This document shows positions 11,502-24,600 of a stretch of DNA of 64,000 nt, one piece after another. Position numbers and translations under genes: made by a program. The stretch covers positions 3,477,001 to 3,541,000 of the forward strand of contig OX365953.1 of the NCBI GenBank assembly GCA_947247005.1, in the 5' to 3' direction. This DNA is from Spisula solida. Taxonomy: Eukaryota; Mollusca; Bivalvia; Venerida; Mactridae. How positions within the stretch are numbered: the stretch's first letter is position 1; the number at the start of each line of letters is the position of its first letter. Under the pieces are notes generated by a model, which was not told where the DNA came from, ran no database searches, and saw nothing but the letters and a program-made list of their open reading frames with translations.

Positions 11502-12263
11502 CATGGGCGTAGGAGCGTCTTCAACATTGGGGGGCCAAATATTTGGGAAGGGGGGGGGGGGGCAAAAATGTTTTTTGAGATAAGTGGGGGGTCATATTAA
11601 GTGTTAATAAGCTATGGTGAAAGTTTGTGTTTATATTCACTAAGGTAAGGTATATCTACAAAGTTTTTTGCTTGTCAAAATACCGGGTAAAAAATTGAAC
11701 CCTATCATAAAGTACATCATGTAGTATTTCAGTAGGGGGGTCCGGGGGCATGCTCCCCCGGGAATTTTTTTAAAACATTGGATCAATCTGGTGCGTTCTG
11801 AGATTATTTTTAGGTAAGATCAATCAAATTAAGTCCTTATTTTGTAAATATTTTTACTAATTATTAAAAAGATGCCCGAATTCTGAGAGTTTTAGTGGTT
11901 TAGTAAGGGAATTTAACATAGCAATGACAAAGTTTAAAAGCAATATAGGAGCTGGTGCAAACTTTATCTTTCAATGTATTTCTCTAGTCTTTGTACATGC
12001 AGCTCTTTTCAACAATTACGTGATCAGGTGATAACTTATTTCATAGATTAAAATCATTTTGCGAGCGAAGCGAGCACGAAAATTCACATTTTATACTTTT
12101 TAACCAAGGATAAAAGGCAAATTACCTATTACAAGACTATTTTAGGCGGAAAATTATGAATATATGGTCTGAATTATTGGGGGGGCCAAACGATATCTTG
12201 GCCCCCCCTGTCCTAACATTGGGGGGGCCTGGGCCCCCTGGCCCCCCTTCTCCTAGGCCCATG
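11502..12263. mobile_element. 762-bp non-autonomous TIR element with G/C-rich ends
   Basis: Ends CATGGGCGTAGGAG and CTCCTAGGCCCATG are inverted repeats (one mismatch). The flanks are CAATA at 11497-11501 and 12264-12268, a perfect 5-bp duplication. Inside are G runs (13 G at 11550-11562; ggggggcc at both ends), a palindrome tccgggggcatgctcccccg near 11740, and gcgagcgaagcgagc at 12061. No coding frame. The superfamily cannot be named from TIR and TSD alone. Confidence 0.75.
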
Positions 12264-12624
12264 CAATATAAAAGAAAATTTATGAGCTACAGAATAACGC
12301 ATGTTAGGTAACTTTTGTTATTCTATTGGCGCCCATTTTTCAGTATATATATTCCTGTCACTGCGATAACGTGAACCATTAGTGAATTCAAACTCTGACC
12401 AAACGACGACACGTGACACATTGACTTATTGCGAAATTTATTCGCTATTAATATTATAAAGTGATTAAGTTCAGAGATAACTATAAGCCTATAAATTTCT
12501 TTTTCTTTTCTTACATCACGATTATTTAACGTGTTTACACTCGTGTAATTCTACTATTTTTCACGCAATCCCGTTTTACGGAAAATCGGGTTTTACACCC
12601 ACCCTTGTGTGTCATGTGATTGTT

Positions 12625-12636
12625 CAAAATGGCGGC
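12625..12636 (+). promoter_or_regulatory. TISU/YY1-like start-codon context of the ISOC2-like gene
   Basis: caaaATGGCGGC matches the SAASATGGCGGC TISU consensus at 11 of 12 positions. In animals this element supports initiation on very short 5' leaders and binds YY1. It supports 12629 as the start and suggests a short leader (inference). Confidence 0.45.
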
Positions 12637-15600
12637 TAACAGAAAACTTGGAAATATTGTCGCGAATAAAACCGTGTTCTTTTGCTGTGACATTCAAGAA
12701 AGGTTCCGGCCAGTTATTCAGTATTTTTCACATATTGTGACTGTCGCAAGTAGACTTGTATGTATTAAACAAAATGTCATCTATTTTACACTTGAAAGTG
12801 AACGTAATCCTCACGGATTACAGTCGTTTCGTACACTAGTAGTTTCGTACACTGTAAATTTTAGTTGTTTCGTACACTCTCGATGGTCGTTTCGTATACT
12901 GTTGAAAATCGTCGGTAGTTTCGTACACCCTATTGTATTTGTATATATAAGTGGTCTATTATTGTAATTAATGTATGTTTGGTACGATAATAAGATATGT
13001 TGTTCGCGAGTCCTAATTATTGAATATATAAAATTCATAGCAATTGATAGAACAAATTAATCAAGGGTTAATTTGTTAATAAATAGAACTATAGATAAAT
13101 CTAAAAGTACAGAAAATGTACATTCAATATTCCTCCTGATCCTTATTTACTAGTCTACATACATGTATGATAATTTTAAAATAACTAATTAGTGAACAAA
13201 CATTACAAGAACACATACCTGTACAGTATATTAGCAAAGAATACTCGTTTTTTTGTATGATCTTTGATATTATGAGTACTGTTGGAATTTGTGAAAGTTA
13301 AACATTTATGTTTTAGTTACAATGAAATGGTTAAAATATCATTCTGTATAATATGTTCATATTTAATTCGTAAGCACATGGTTTCAACTTATCTCAGAGT
13401 ACCCCTATATAGATATTTAGGGTACACTCAGACAGTACACTAGGATAATTTGAAACCATGAGCCTGTGATTTTATTGTGTTCTATGGTCTGTATAAAATG
13501 TCGCTGTGCATATTTAATTTTGTTTCCTGCTCTTTGTGAAATTTTATTTCAGATGTGCTGACAAAAATATTCTTACACTGTAATGATGAGTTGTATTCAT
13601 TCTTAATTGATATGTTGTATAATATATATGTATATATGAAACAAATTTAAAAAAAAACATGTACACATTATTCTGTTATGTTATATGCTTTTAGCTCATG
13701 AACTTGTATACATACGATTATAAGCATTTTGGGACTTCATACAAATAAATATAATTAAGAGCCACAATGTATACGTTTTATGACTCGCAGCTGTCGGTAA
13801 TTTACAGAAATATAACATCTTATTTGCTAAAATATGACATCTATGTAAAGATCGTTGAGTTATACATGTACATGCAGTATACGACTCCATGGTTACAGTA
13901 CAGTTTTTATTAAAACTCATTTTTATAACTATTTTATAATTCTCTACTAACATTCTATACAGTATGGCCATTTATTTCGGAAATTAGATTAAAGTTTGTC
14001 ATTTAAATGCTTAAAAATCATCCTTAATTATGGTAAATAATGCCTATAAAAGCATGAAATAAACTTAAATACATCGTGACAATACGTGCGAATAACAACT
14101 ACCTTACCTTACCTTATGTTACCTTATGTAGCTTCTGCACGCAGCACTGATGGGTGCTCTGTATGCAGCTCTTCGTTATTCTGATAGTACACAATACGTT
14201 TAACTTCCGGTGATAGTTTATAATCCGCCTTAAAATCAAAACGTAGAGGATGGGATTTCCAGTAGTTGTCTAGCCTATTTTCGAACTGATGAATGTCCTT
14301 TGAAATAATGATGTGTTCTGGAAGACTGTTCCATAAATCCACAACTCTAACTGTAAAGCTATTAAGTCTCAAGTCCTTATTGCATCTTACTTTTTCTAGC
14401 TTCAGGCTATTCCCTCTAGTAATTGAGATGTCACTAAGTTTGAAAATATCTCCAGTAACTTTGTCGTCATAAATTCCTTTCAATATTTTGAATGTTTCAA
14501 TCATATCCCCTCTCATCCTACGGTATTTCAATGTTGGAAGTTTCAGTTTACGCAATCTCTCTTCATATGTTAAATCTTTCATAGTTGGTAGCATTTTAGA
14601 CGCTCTTCTTTGAACATTTTCAATAGCTTCAATGTCTTTTTTCTTATATGGAGACCATACACTACTTGCATATTCTAAATTTGGTCTGACCAGAGATTTG
14701 AATAAAAGTTTAAACATGCTATTATCCATGTAAGTAAATGACCTTCTCATAAGTCCAGCTATCTGGTTAGCTTTATTTATTTGTAGTTGAATATGTTTAT
14801 CAAAATTCAGATGGTTGTCTATAGTTACACCTAGGTCCTTTTCGAAATCAACTGATTCCAGGGATGTAATTTCCCCATTATAAGTATTCATATGATATTT
14901 ATTGTCAGTTGGACAACTGTTCTTGTTGTGAATGGATAACATCTTGCACTTTTCAGGATGAAATTTAAGCAACCATTTTGAACTCCAATCAAATAAGCTA
15001 TTCAAATCATGTTGTATAATAGATACATCCCTTTCAGAGGTTATCTGTCTATATAATTTGGTATCATCTGCGAACAAGTAGACATTTGAGTCAACACATT
15101 CCGGAAGGTCATTTATAAATATGACAAATAATACTGGTCCGAGGACTGATCCCTGTGGAATACCACTAGTAACGTTATGGAGGCTAGAAACAGATCCATT
15201 TACTTGAACACATTGTTTCCTCTCATATAAGAAGTTCTTAACCCACTCACAAATGAAGGAGTTCAAACCATATGATTTCAGTTTCAGTAAAAGTCTAGTA
15301 TGTGGCACCTTATCGAATGCTTTCATAAAATCCATGTATACTGAATTTACAACACCACCCTTATCAAGAATTTGCGTCCATTCATCCATTACTTTCAGAA
15401 GTTGCAATGAAGTTGATCTACCACGGAGGAATCCAAATTGCTTGTCACTAAACAATTTATTTTTGTCCATATGCGAAACAATCCTTTCACGCATAAGTTT
15501 TTCCATTGTTTTACATAATGTACTGGTTAAGCTGACAGGCCTGTAATTTGATGCAAGTTTTTTATCGCCCTTTTTGAATAACGCAGTAATTTTTGCTAAT

Positions 15601-18600
15601 TTCCAAGAATCTGGAACAATTCCTGTCTCGTATGATTTTCTGAATATCATGCTTAAAGGTTCATCAATGATTTCACACAATTCCTTCAATACTTTAGGAT
15701 GCATTTTATCAGGTCCCGGGGATTTAGAAATGTCCAAGCCTTTCAGTATTTTCCTAACTTCATGTCTGGTTATTTCAATGACTACTATATACACACAATT
15801 ATACATGCATAATATATCAAATATATATTAATAGACCAATTAACACCATATACAATAGGAGTGTACGAAACAACCGACGATTTTCAACAGTATACGAAAC
15901 GACCGATCGATAGTGTACGAAACAACTGAAATTTACAGTATACGAAACGTACAGTGTACGAAACGACTGGTTCCCATCCTCACTGTTTACACACACATGG
16001 GTATTGGGTAGTCCCAACAGAGACCAAACGTATCATTTCATTACATTACATTACGTTAGGTCTCACCGGGTCCCAAGTACATGTATGTAGCAGTTTGCGA
16101 CACGATTCCTTGTCGCTGTTTGGAGACCGATTATGAGCCATAAAAAGCAATACAAAGTAAAGGCACACCACACATGGCTTCAATAATGCCTTTTCTATCA
16201 TTGAAAACGAATGATTGCAACAACACTAACCTCATTGATACATAAATTATTCCTGTTTCATTTCACTTCCAAATTTACTGAAATGTCTTTATTTACGCCA
16301 CTGAAGCCGTCCAACAGAGCCGATGTATTCCGAATGTTGTTGTTCTGACATTTGTACGAATTTTGATTAGACGAAAAATGGCTATAACTAAAACCCAGTA
16401 TCCGGACTAAAAATAGGCCTACATTATAGTCGTTCAAGAACGACTACTCCGTACCGAATAATTATTTCGTCTAAGACGAATTTGTCAACTGTAGGTAACT
16501 TTCGTTTTTAAAACGGAAATGAATCGCGACAGATGTCAGACAAACTTTAAACTGTTTAATCTAATATTGGTTGTGTAAAGGTATGTTTAACGCTGTTTTT
16601 TGTACTTTATGATTGAAATAAGATTTACTGTGGTCGATTCAACTGTTTAATGCCGAATAAGTCGTTCAATTCGGAAATAAAATTTTGCTTAAGACAGCTA
16701 AGTTAAAAACTATGAGACTCTATTGTACTGTGGAACGAAGTAGAGTCTTATTTATGGGACTAGGGTATTGGGCTATTCAAAGACGTAATATACATATATT
16801 TAGGTCTTTGGGCTATTCCAGAAAACATCCGCATCCCCCATATGGAAGGCACTTTTTTGTCCAGGGGGGTATTTCTGATACCCTTGTCCGGGGGGTCTGA
16901 ACGAAGTTTGTCCAGGGGGGTGTTTTCGTCGGAGAAGTGCCTTCCATACCCTCGTCCGGGGGGTCTTGTCCAAGAGGGGGTCTGAACGAAGTTTGTCCAG
17001 GGGGTGTTTTTGTCAGAAAAGTACCTTCCATACCCTCGGCCAGGGGGTCTTGTCCAAGGGGGGGTCTGAACGAAGTTTGTCCAGGGGGTGTTTTTGTTGG
17101 AAAAGTGCCTTCCATACCCTCGTCCGGGGGTCTTGTGCAAGGGGGGGTCTAAATTGATTTATCTGCAAGTAACACCAAACAAAATGATCGTCAGGTCTAA
17201 ATTAAGCAAGAAATTATCAAAACTGTCACAGAATCACGCCATTTTTCGCCGATGTCAGTTGGTCCTATGGTAAAAATACCTGACAGTGTATTTGTAGGCA
17301 TGCCTATCCTATGTGATATATCCGTCTGTGAGATTCCTGAGTAGAATAGCCAAACTACGGCTTCTTTTATACCATGTGTAAGTAATTGATGCCTCTCTAC
17401 CATGTTTGTTTACCTCGAAATGAAAGTATATCCCAGATGCTTGTTTTGACGTTTATTGCGTCATATATGACGTCATGACCTAGAAAAATATTTTAATCGT
17501 CTAAGGGACACAATCCCTACACTTTTTAGATAATGGGACATCATTTAGTTCTCCCCCTTAATATCAACCGTCACTCTGAAACGTCATGATGACATTCACT
17601 TGTGGCACGGCACTGTAGTTCTTGTTAACTAAATTACGAGTGTGACATCACTGTATCATCTTCTTCTTCTTCCATTTAAGTACAGACACCATTCTGGTGT
17701 GGACACCATTCTGGTGTGGACACCATTCTGGTGTAAACTCGTACTATAATTGATAAATGATAGATTAAAAAAATGCATAAATCTATTATATATATCTTCA
17801 GGCATCAATAAATCCACTCGTCCGCTTGTCCTGCGTAATTTTTTCCTTCTTTATTTATATAGCAGGACAAGTAAGATTTTGGGGTTTTCTTCTTTGTCTA
17901 TATTGCAGAACGAGTCCTTATTAAAATATTTGTTGTGGCCTGATCAGTATAATAAGTATAGGTTATTACACAGGACCAATTAAGTCGATATTGGCATACT
18001 ATAGGTTACATGTAGGTATTGGCTGGAGGGCTTTTTAACCTTTTTGTTCGACTCCACGGATTTTTTTCCATATGTGAGACTCTGACTGAAAGAACTAAAC
18101 ACACACAGATCAAACTGTATCAGAGCTTTTAAAACTGCAAAACAATCAGAATCTTCTATTTGTATTCAATCGCTATGACGTCACATGTTTCATGATGTTT
18201 GTGTATGTAACGTACGCTTGTAGCTTCGGATATGACCAGATATAGCCTCGATATGGAATTTTAGCACCTTGGGCGATATTAAGGGCCAAATATCGATACT
18301 TAGCTCAATAGGCCTCATCCCATTGCATATCTGCCTCATATTTTTCATATCAGTTAAACTACAGCGCAATTCCGTTACCATATTTAGTAACACATTTGAT
18401 AATAATAGTTATTGTGGATTACATATTTGGCAGTAATGTCAATTTTCTACATGGTCCACTACAGTATCGAAATGAGTTATACATAAAAGTATATGTAATT
18501 TAAGTATATTTATTCAAAAAAATTTTTATTCAGTTTGCTGTCAGTGATACAATGAATCAGGCCTATTGACCATCATGCTTTCATCTATATTTTGGATCAT

Positions 18601-21600
18601 CTCTGGGCTTTTTTGGCTACTTAGGGAAGAGACCTCTCCTTTAAATTTTGAAAAGTGTAAACTTTCTAAATATAAAATGAATGAATAAAAGTATGAATTA
18701 TAAATGACCTTCTTGGAATCTTAGTTTTTGCCTTCGAACTGAGAACCGTCTGTAAATTGTGCTGTTTGGTTTTTAATTTCAGCTTGAAGGAGCAAATATT
18801 CTTGAAATTCCAGTCATTGTAACTGAACAGGTTAGATATATCTTTTCTTACCTAAAGATTCATTAAATTGATTGTATTTTTGTGTGTAAAATCACTGTCT
18901 TCTTTTCAACAGTTAGAATAAAAAAGAACTGCATGTATAAATACTCCATGCCTACTTAATACTAATAGGTAGCATAGTGGTAGAGCATCCGCTTTGAGTG
19001 CAGGAGTTCCCAGGTTTGATCCCAGACTGTGTCATACAAAGACGAAAATAAAATGGTACCAGTACATGTATTTCCCTTGCTAGACGCTCGGCATAAAAGG
19101 GGAAACTTGCTTCTCTTCTCTCATACCCTTGTTGCCATGAATAAATCAGGAATGAGGCATTGAGAGTGATTGATATAAGTTGGTAAAACTTGTTTCACAA
19201 TCAACCTAAAATAAATAAGTATAAACTAATTTAATAGGTATTATTATTAATCTTGTGAGCTGTTAATTTACAGAAATATTATTTAATCTTTTCAGTATTC
19301 CAAAGGTTTGGGAAAGACAGTGTCTGAGTTAGATGTATCTAAAGCAGTTGGCATCTATGATAAGACGAAGTTTAGTATGGTTTTACCTGAAGTGGAAAGT
19401 AAACTGAATGAACTCTGTTCAGGGGATGTTAGACATGTTGTATTATTTGGAATTGAGGTAATTTTCTAACACACTCATGGTAATTTATGCCATCAGGAAT
19501 GAGGTGTTGAAGTTACATGAACTGATAATATGAGAGGCAATGTATGTTATGCAATGCACACGGTGGCATAGAGGGGACACAGGATATATTTTATTTATCA
19601 CGTGCCCACGTAATACCACCATGTTCACACGTAAAAAAGCTATCATGTGTGCACAGGCTACTTATTACGTGCGCACGTGTTAGCTATTACATGCGCATGT
19701 GGTAGTATTACGTACACAGGTATTAGTTATCACCTGCGTACATGAAGCTATTATAGCTACCGTATTTTTGCATGTATAAGACGCACATTTTTCCTCCCAG
19801 AATCGAAATTAAAAGTTAGATGCGTCTTTTACAATGATATAGCCATTTTCCAAGTCTCCATCGCTAAAAAACGAACTTTCATGAAGTCCACCATTTGTAA
19901 TAAAGGGGAAATAATTCATACTGGTTTGGTAGTGGCTAAGTGCCGTACCGTTCCGTACATTATGCGGATTTTAATACCATTGTATGAACGATCAATATAA
20001 AAATTTATAACTAGATAATTTATACATTTTTACAAAAATAATATTAATGAAAGCGTTTAAAAAATAAAATAATGTTTTTTTAAAAGCAATCAATACTGTT
20101 TCACATAAAATGGCCCTACTTAGCAAGTTTTGCAAACAGTCTAATTACCGATTTGGAGTTGGATGTGTGCCATGTTTGCTAATTGACCAGGCTATAAAAA
20201 TCCATTGATAAGTTTAAGAAGGTGTTGACATGATGTTGAGAAGTTGTTTGCAAACTTGTGTTGAAAAGTTGTGACCCATTGTGATTATAGAGTGGAGATT
20301 TCAATGCTTACTCATACACTTTTGACACATGTCACAAACATGCTTCTCTGTTGTCAATATATTAACAACACTATTCACCATTCTTGGTTGTCAATAAATA
20401 AAAACAATTGCAGTTTTTCTATATTTTATTTTGACACCAGTTAACTAGTAATTATCACAATTTGGTAATTTTTACGGCGCGCCGAAAATACGAAAATGGC
20501 GGCCGAAAATACGTTTTTTTATTGTTTTTGCTCGTATTTTCACAATTAATGCTCGATTTCCTTCAAATTTTTTTTCCTCTAATTCTTCTCTCATTTTTTA
20601 CCTGCGTGCAATACACGACCGCGACTTTTACATGGGATTTTACGGTATTGAAGTTTCATGAACTGAAAATATGAGAAGCAAAGTTTGTTATGCAATGCTC
20701 CATCATAGTACTGATAATTTACCCTGTTTCAAGCTGATTGCTCTGATGGTTATTGCACTGGATTTGTAACCCGGGTGCTATTCTGCAAAAATTCTGACAA
20801 ATCTCTTGATTTTTCAGAGCATTCTCTATGAAAGCCAATTTCCATCCAACCTTAAAAAAATCAAAAAGAACACCGACCTATAATTTTTGTTGGTTTGTGA
20901 CACAGGTGTTAATTTTATCATTATATACTACCATAGAATTATTGCTAAGATCATACAAAAAATGGATGGGCAAGTCTAAAAAGAGCCGAATTATGACTTG
21001 AACACCCATAATGCATTGTGCTTCGGTAATTATCAACCATGTCTGTTTTATTAAAGGGTTGATCGAGTTCGCCTTCGGTTAACTTTGTTTCTTTCCGTCA
21101 TTAATAATAGTGAAGTTCTGCTAATAATACCATCAAAAAGATGGTCTTAATAGCAAATCGGTCTTATTAGCGAACCTTTTTTTCTAAATTTAATACTTTG
21201 GACCTTAAACTGGCAAAAATCTGCATGATTTCAAAATATTCAAAGTGGTCTTATTAGCGGAACTTTACTAAAGTTTATCTTTGAGAATATGCTTGATTTC
21301 AGGCGCATGTATGTATACAACAAACAGTTATAGATTTACTGGAGAGAGGTATTGAGGTCCATGTTATAGCTGATGCCTGCTCTTCTAGAAGTCTGATGGA
21401 TAGACAGTTTGCTTATGAGGTATATGACTTTTCTATCCTATTCAATCATTATACCCCCAGATACATAGTATATGGGGGCTATATTGGAGTTATGCTTGAG
21501 GTTGGTTGGTCTGTTGGTTGGTCCATATAATTTTGTCTGTGCTATTTCTCTGTAACCAATGGTCGGATTTCAATGAAACTTTGCATGAATGATCAATACC

Positions 21601-24600
21601 AAGCCTAGTTGTGCATATCGTCGGCACACGTTGGACGGATATATAATAAGGGAGTTATGGCCCTTTGTTTTTACACATAAATTTTGTCCGCGCTATTTCT
21701 CCGTAACCAATGGTCGGATTTCTATGAAACTTTGACCAAGTCTAGTTGTGCATATCGTCGGCACCGGTTGGTCGGATAAATTTTGAGGGAGTTATGGCCC
21801 TTTTTTTTACACTTATAAATTTTGTCTGCACTATTTCTCTGTAACCATTGGTCGTATTTCAATGAAACTTTGCATGAATGATAAGTACCAAGTCTAGTGG
21901 TGCATATCGTTGACATCTTTTGGTCGGATAAGTTTTAAGGTCGTTATGGCCCTTTGGTTTTTTACACTTATAAATTTTGTCTGTGCTATTTTTCAGCAAC
22001 CAATGGTCGGATTTCAATGAAACTTGGCATGACCGATCAGTACTAAGTCTAGTTGTGCATATCTGACTGTGTCAAGCAGTTGCTGGGGTATTCATCATAT
22101 TTAGTGATATTTCTTGTTATAAGAATATAGTCCTGCAGTTTCGTTACATTTTTTACCAAAATTGTGGGTTTGATGATAAAAGCATGAAACTTGGTATGAT
22201 GATAGTTGAATGTATAAGGGTCGAAATTAGATATGGACCCACCTTCAAAAATATCCAAAATGGCCGCCATTTTCAAAATGGCGGACACACTCGAAATGAC
22301 AAATCTGGTACTACAAAAGTATGTCAAGCAACGACTAATAAATAAAGGAGACGGTTATTTTGAGTTTATTAGTGTTCTAATGTTACTAACTACATGTCTA
22401 CAGTAAACTTGACGAGTCAAATATATATTATTCTGTTATAATATTCAAAATGGCGTATAATTAGCGTAAGTCTACGTTTAATCTCGGTCAAAACCACCAC
22501 CACATTTGCATAAAGCTGTGCATAACATATCCGCCCTTTTTCATTTATATCAAGTTCTTTGCTTGGATTAAACTTAAAATAACCTCTTGCGATAGTTTAA
22601 ACTTATTTATCACGCGAGCCATTTCAGGACCAGAAACCATCCAACGTAGTTATTGTGACATGTTTTCGGTCACCCCAATAACACCTCCTTCACCGTTCAC
22701 AAATTTGTTGTTTTGTTCGTGCGCATGATCAATCGCAAATGCAAAAAAAGTTACCACACTTAGAGCCGTATTTTGCAAATTCATCATGTCACAAATAATA
22801 ACAGGAAGCCATCTTGCATAATTTGGATGGTCAAGTGCAAAATACCAAGGAATCAATGCAGTTAGGGAGTCTTTGTAAAGCGCAAAATTGAAGATCTTGA
22901 TCATTGTCGTAAGACCTCCTCATCAGTATGTTTAGCGCACAAGCTGTAACCTGGTGTGCAAGGATAGTTCTAGATACTTGTGAATACTTTAGAAATTAGT
23001 CAGCTGTCCCTGCTGAAGCTACATTAGCTTGCGGTAAGCACTTGTTCAGCCACTATTATCTAAATACTGTAGCGCACAGACAATCCAAAGCCACACAGAA
23101 ACCAGTCACCAATTGATCTCAGCGCAGCAAGATCAGTATGAAGTCCACCAAAAAGGACTACAACATGAATCCCGGAGAAGTTTTCCGGCCAGTTCCATTG
23201 AATTGATTTAGCTACAGCATTCATTGGTTGGTAGCCGGCCAATACAGGTACCTCAGCCTATGATTGAGAAAAGTCACACATTGTTTAGCTATGTTCATCG
23301 CATGATGTATCATCACAGTAGATTTAGCCTCCTCATAGAATAATGGTAGTAGAGAAGAAATATCCAGAGGTTTAGATTCGGTTGACCAGACCAGACCAGG
23401 ATACAATAACATCATCAATGTTCTCTGATTGAAGCGCATCGCTTATATGGTTCAACCACCTACAAAGGTTACTTGTGCTACAAAACATGCAACAGCTAAA
23501 GCTATCATATGCAAGTACATAGCTAAAAGTATATGCATGTCATGCTAAAATTTGTTAATACATGCTAATATATATGGTACATGTCATATAGTTTATACAT
23601 GTGTATTAACATGGTTATGTGCATAACGGTTGCTATATATAATATCACAATTATTTAACACTTTACTAATAACCTACATGCTTATGTTATTCACTAACAA
23701 ATTAGAAAGTGTACGATTAGTATTTAAGATATTACCGTGTACCATGGTGAGTACGTATTTCAAGCAATGTAATGTGTACATACGTAAAATTGGTTAAATG
23801 CCACATCATAAATAGGAATGGTGATACATAAATCCATTTGAATTTTATAAATAATTTCTATATCTATTTAAATGGGTGTATGTACATTTCCAACAACAGC
23901 AGTTTGACAGAAAATCCAATCTAGTATAATCGAGAATTAAGATTATGTATGTATATTGAACCTTATAAGCATGCATGTATTAGCATTAACTTCACTTTTC
24001 AGTCGCCAAAGATGTATATAACACATATAGCGAAAAAAGGCAAACAGAGTAATATGTATGTTGAATGAAAATATTTCCATAGTTTTTACGTAACTCTTTT
24101 CTAAACTCGAAGCATTTGTAATGTTGGAACAATCACTCATTAGGAGACCATGGGTGGCTTTCTAGATCGCTTGTATCTTGTAGCAGAACTGCATGTGGTA
24201 CGACTGAATCTGACTCTGGTAATGGTTTCAAATGTTCATATATACACAATGTAATGTCAATGTATTGATGTGAATGGTCGCTCCTTTATAGAATACTGGA
24301 ATAGAGAAATTGCTGTACCATGCAGCGAGCCTTGGGCTGTAGAAGAGATGGGATTGTGGTCTATATTATCAACTGCAGCTGTTGTAAATATACCATGTCT
24401 AAATTTAGCTGGACAAACTACTTTGTCGGCGACATATTGAATTACATAAAGCTGTGGAAAGTTTCATTACTCTATCATATGAAATTGACATCCAAAGACT
24501 ATTAAGCTTTTCGACCAGGCCACGTTTGCTAGTTTCGGCATGAATAAGAAGACCAAGATACACTGGAAGTGGAGGTTCCCTGTCACGTATATGAAAAGAT

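Larger units (their letters stand above)
12821..15969. mobile_element. Inverted-repeat (CAG...CTG) element interrupted by a LINE
   Basis: The 140-bp arms begin CAGTCGTTTCG and end CGAAACGACTG. Each carries repeated GTTTCGTAYAC units, a subterminal pattern typical of cut-and-paste elements. Inside, 12961-14094 is AT-rich with no recognisable transposase and 14095-15780 is a separate LINE insertion. A target duplication is not evident. The alternative is two independent copies of one repeat in opposite orientation. Confidence 0.55.

Noticed and set aside
12811..13038. 75-codon minus-strand frame
   Set aside because: Antisense of ISOC2 intron 1 and the inverted-repeat arm.
16685..17273. Several overlapping open frames on both strands
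   Set aside because: The 84-bp tandem unit is a multiple of three, so frames stay open by repetition; the composition is Gly/Pro/Thr repeats only.
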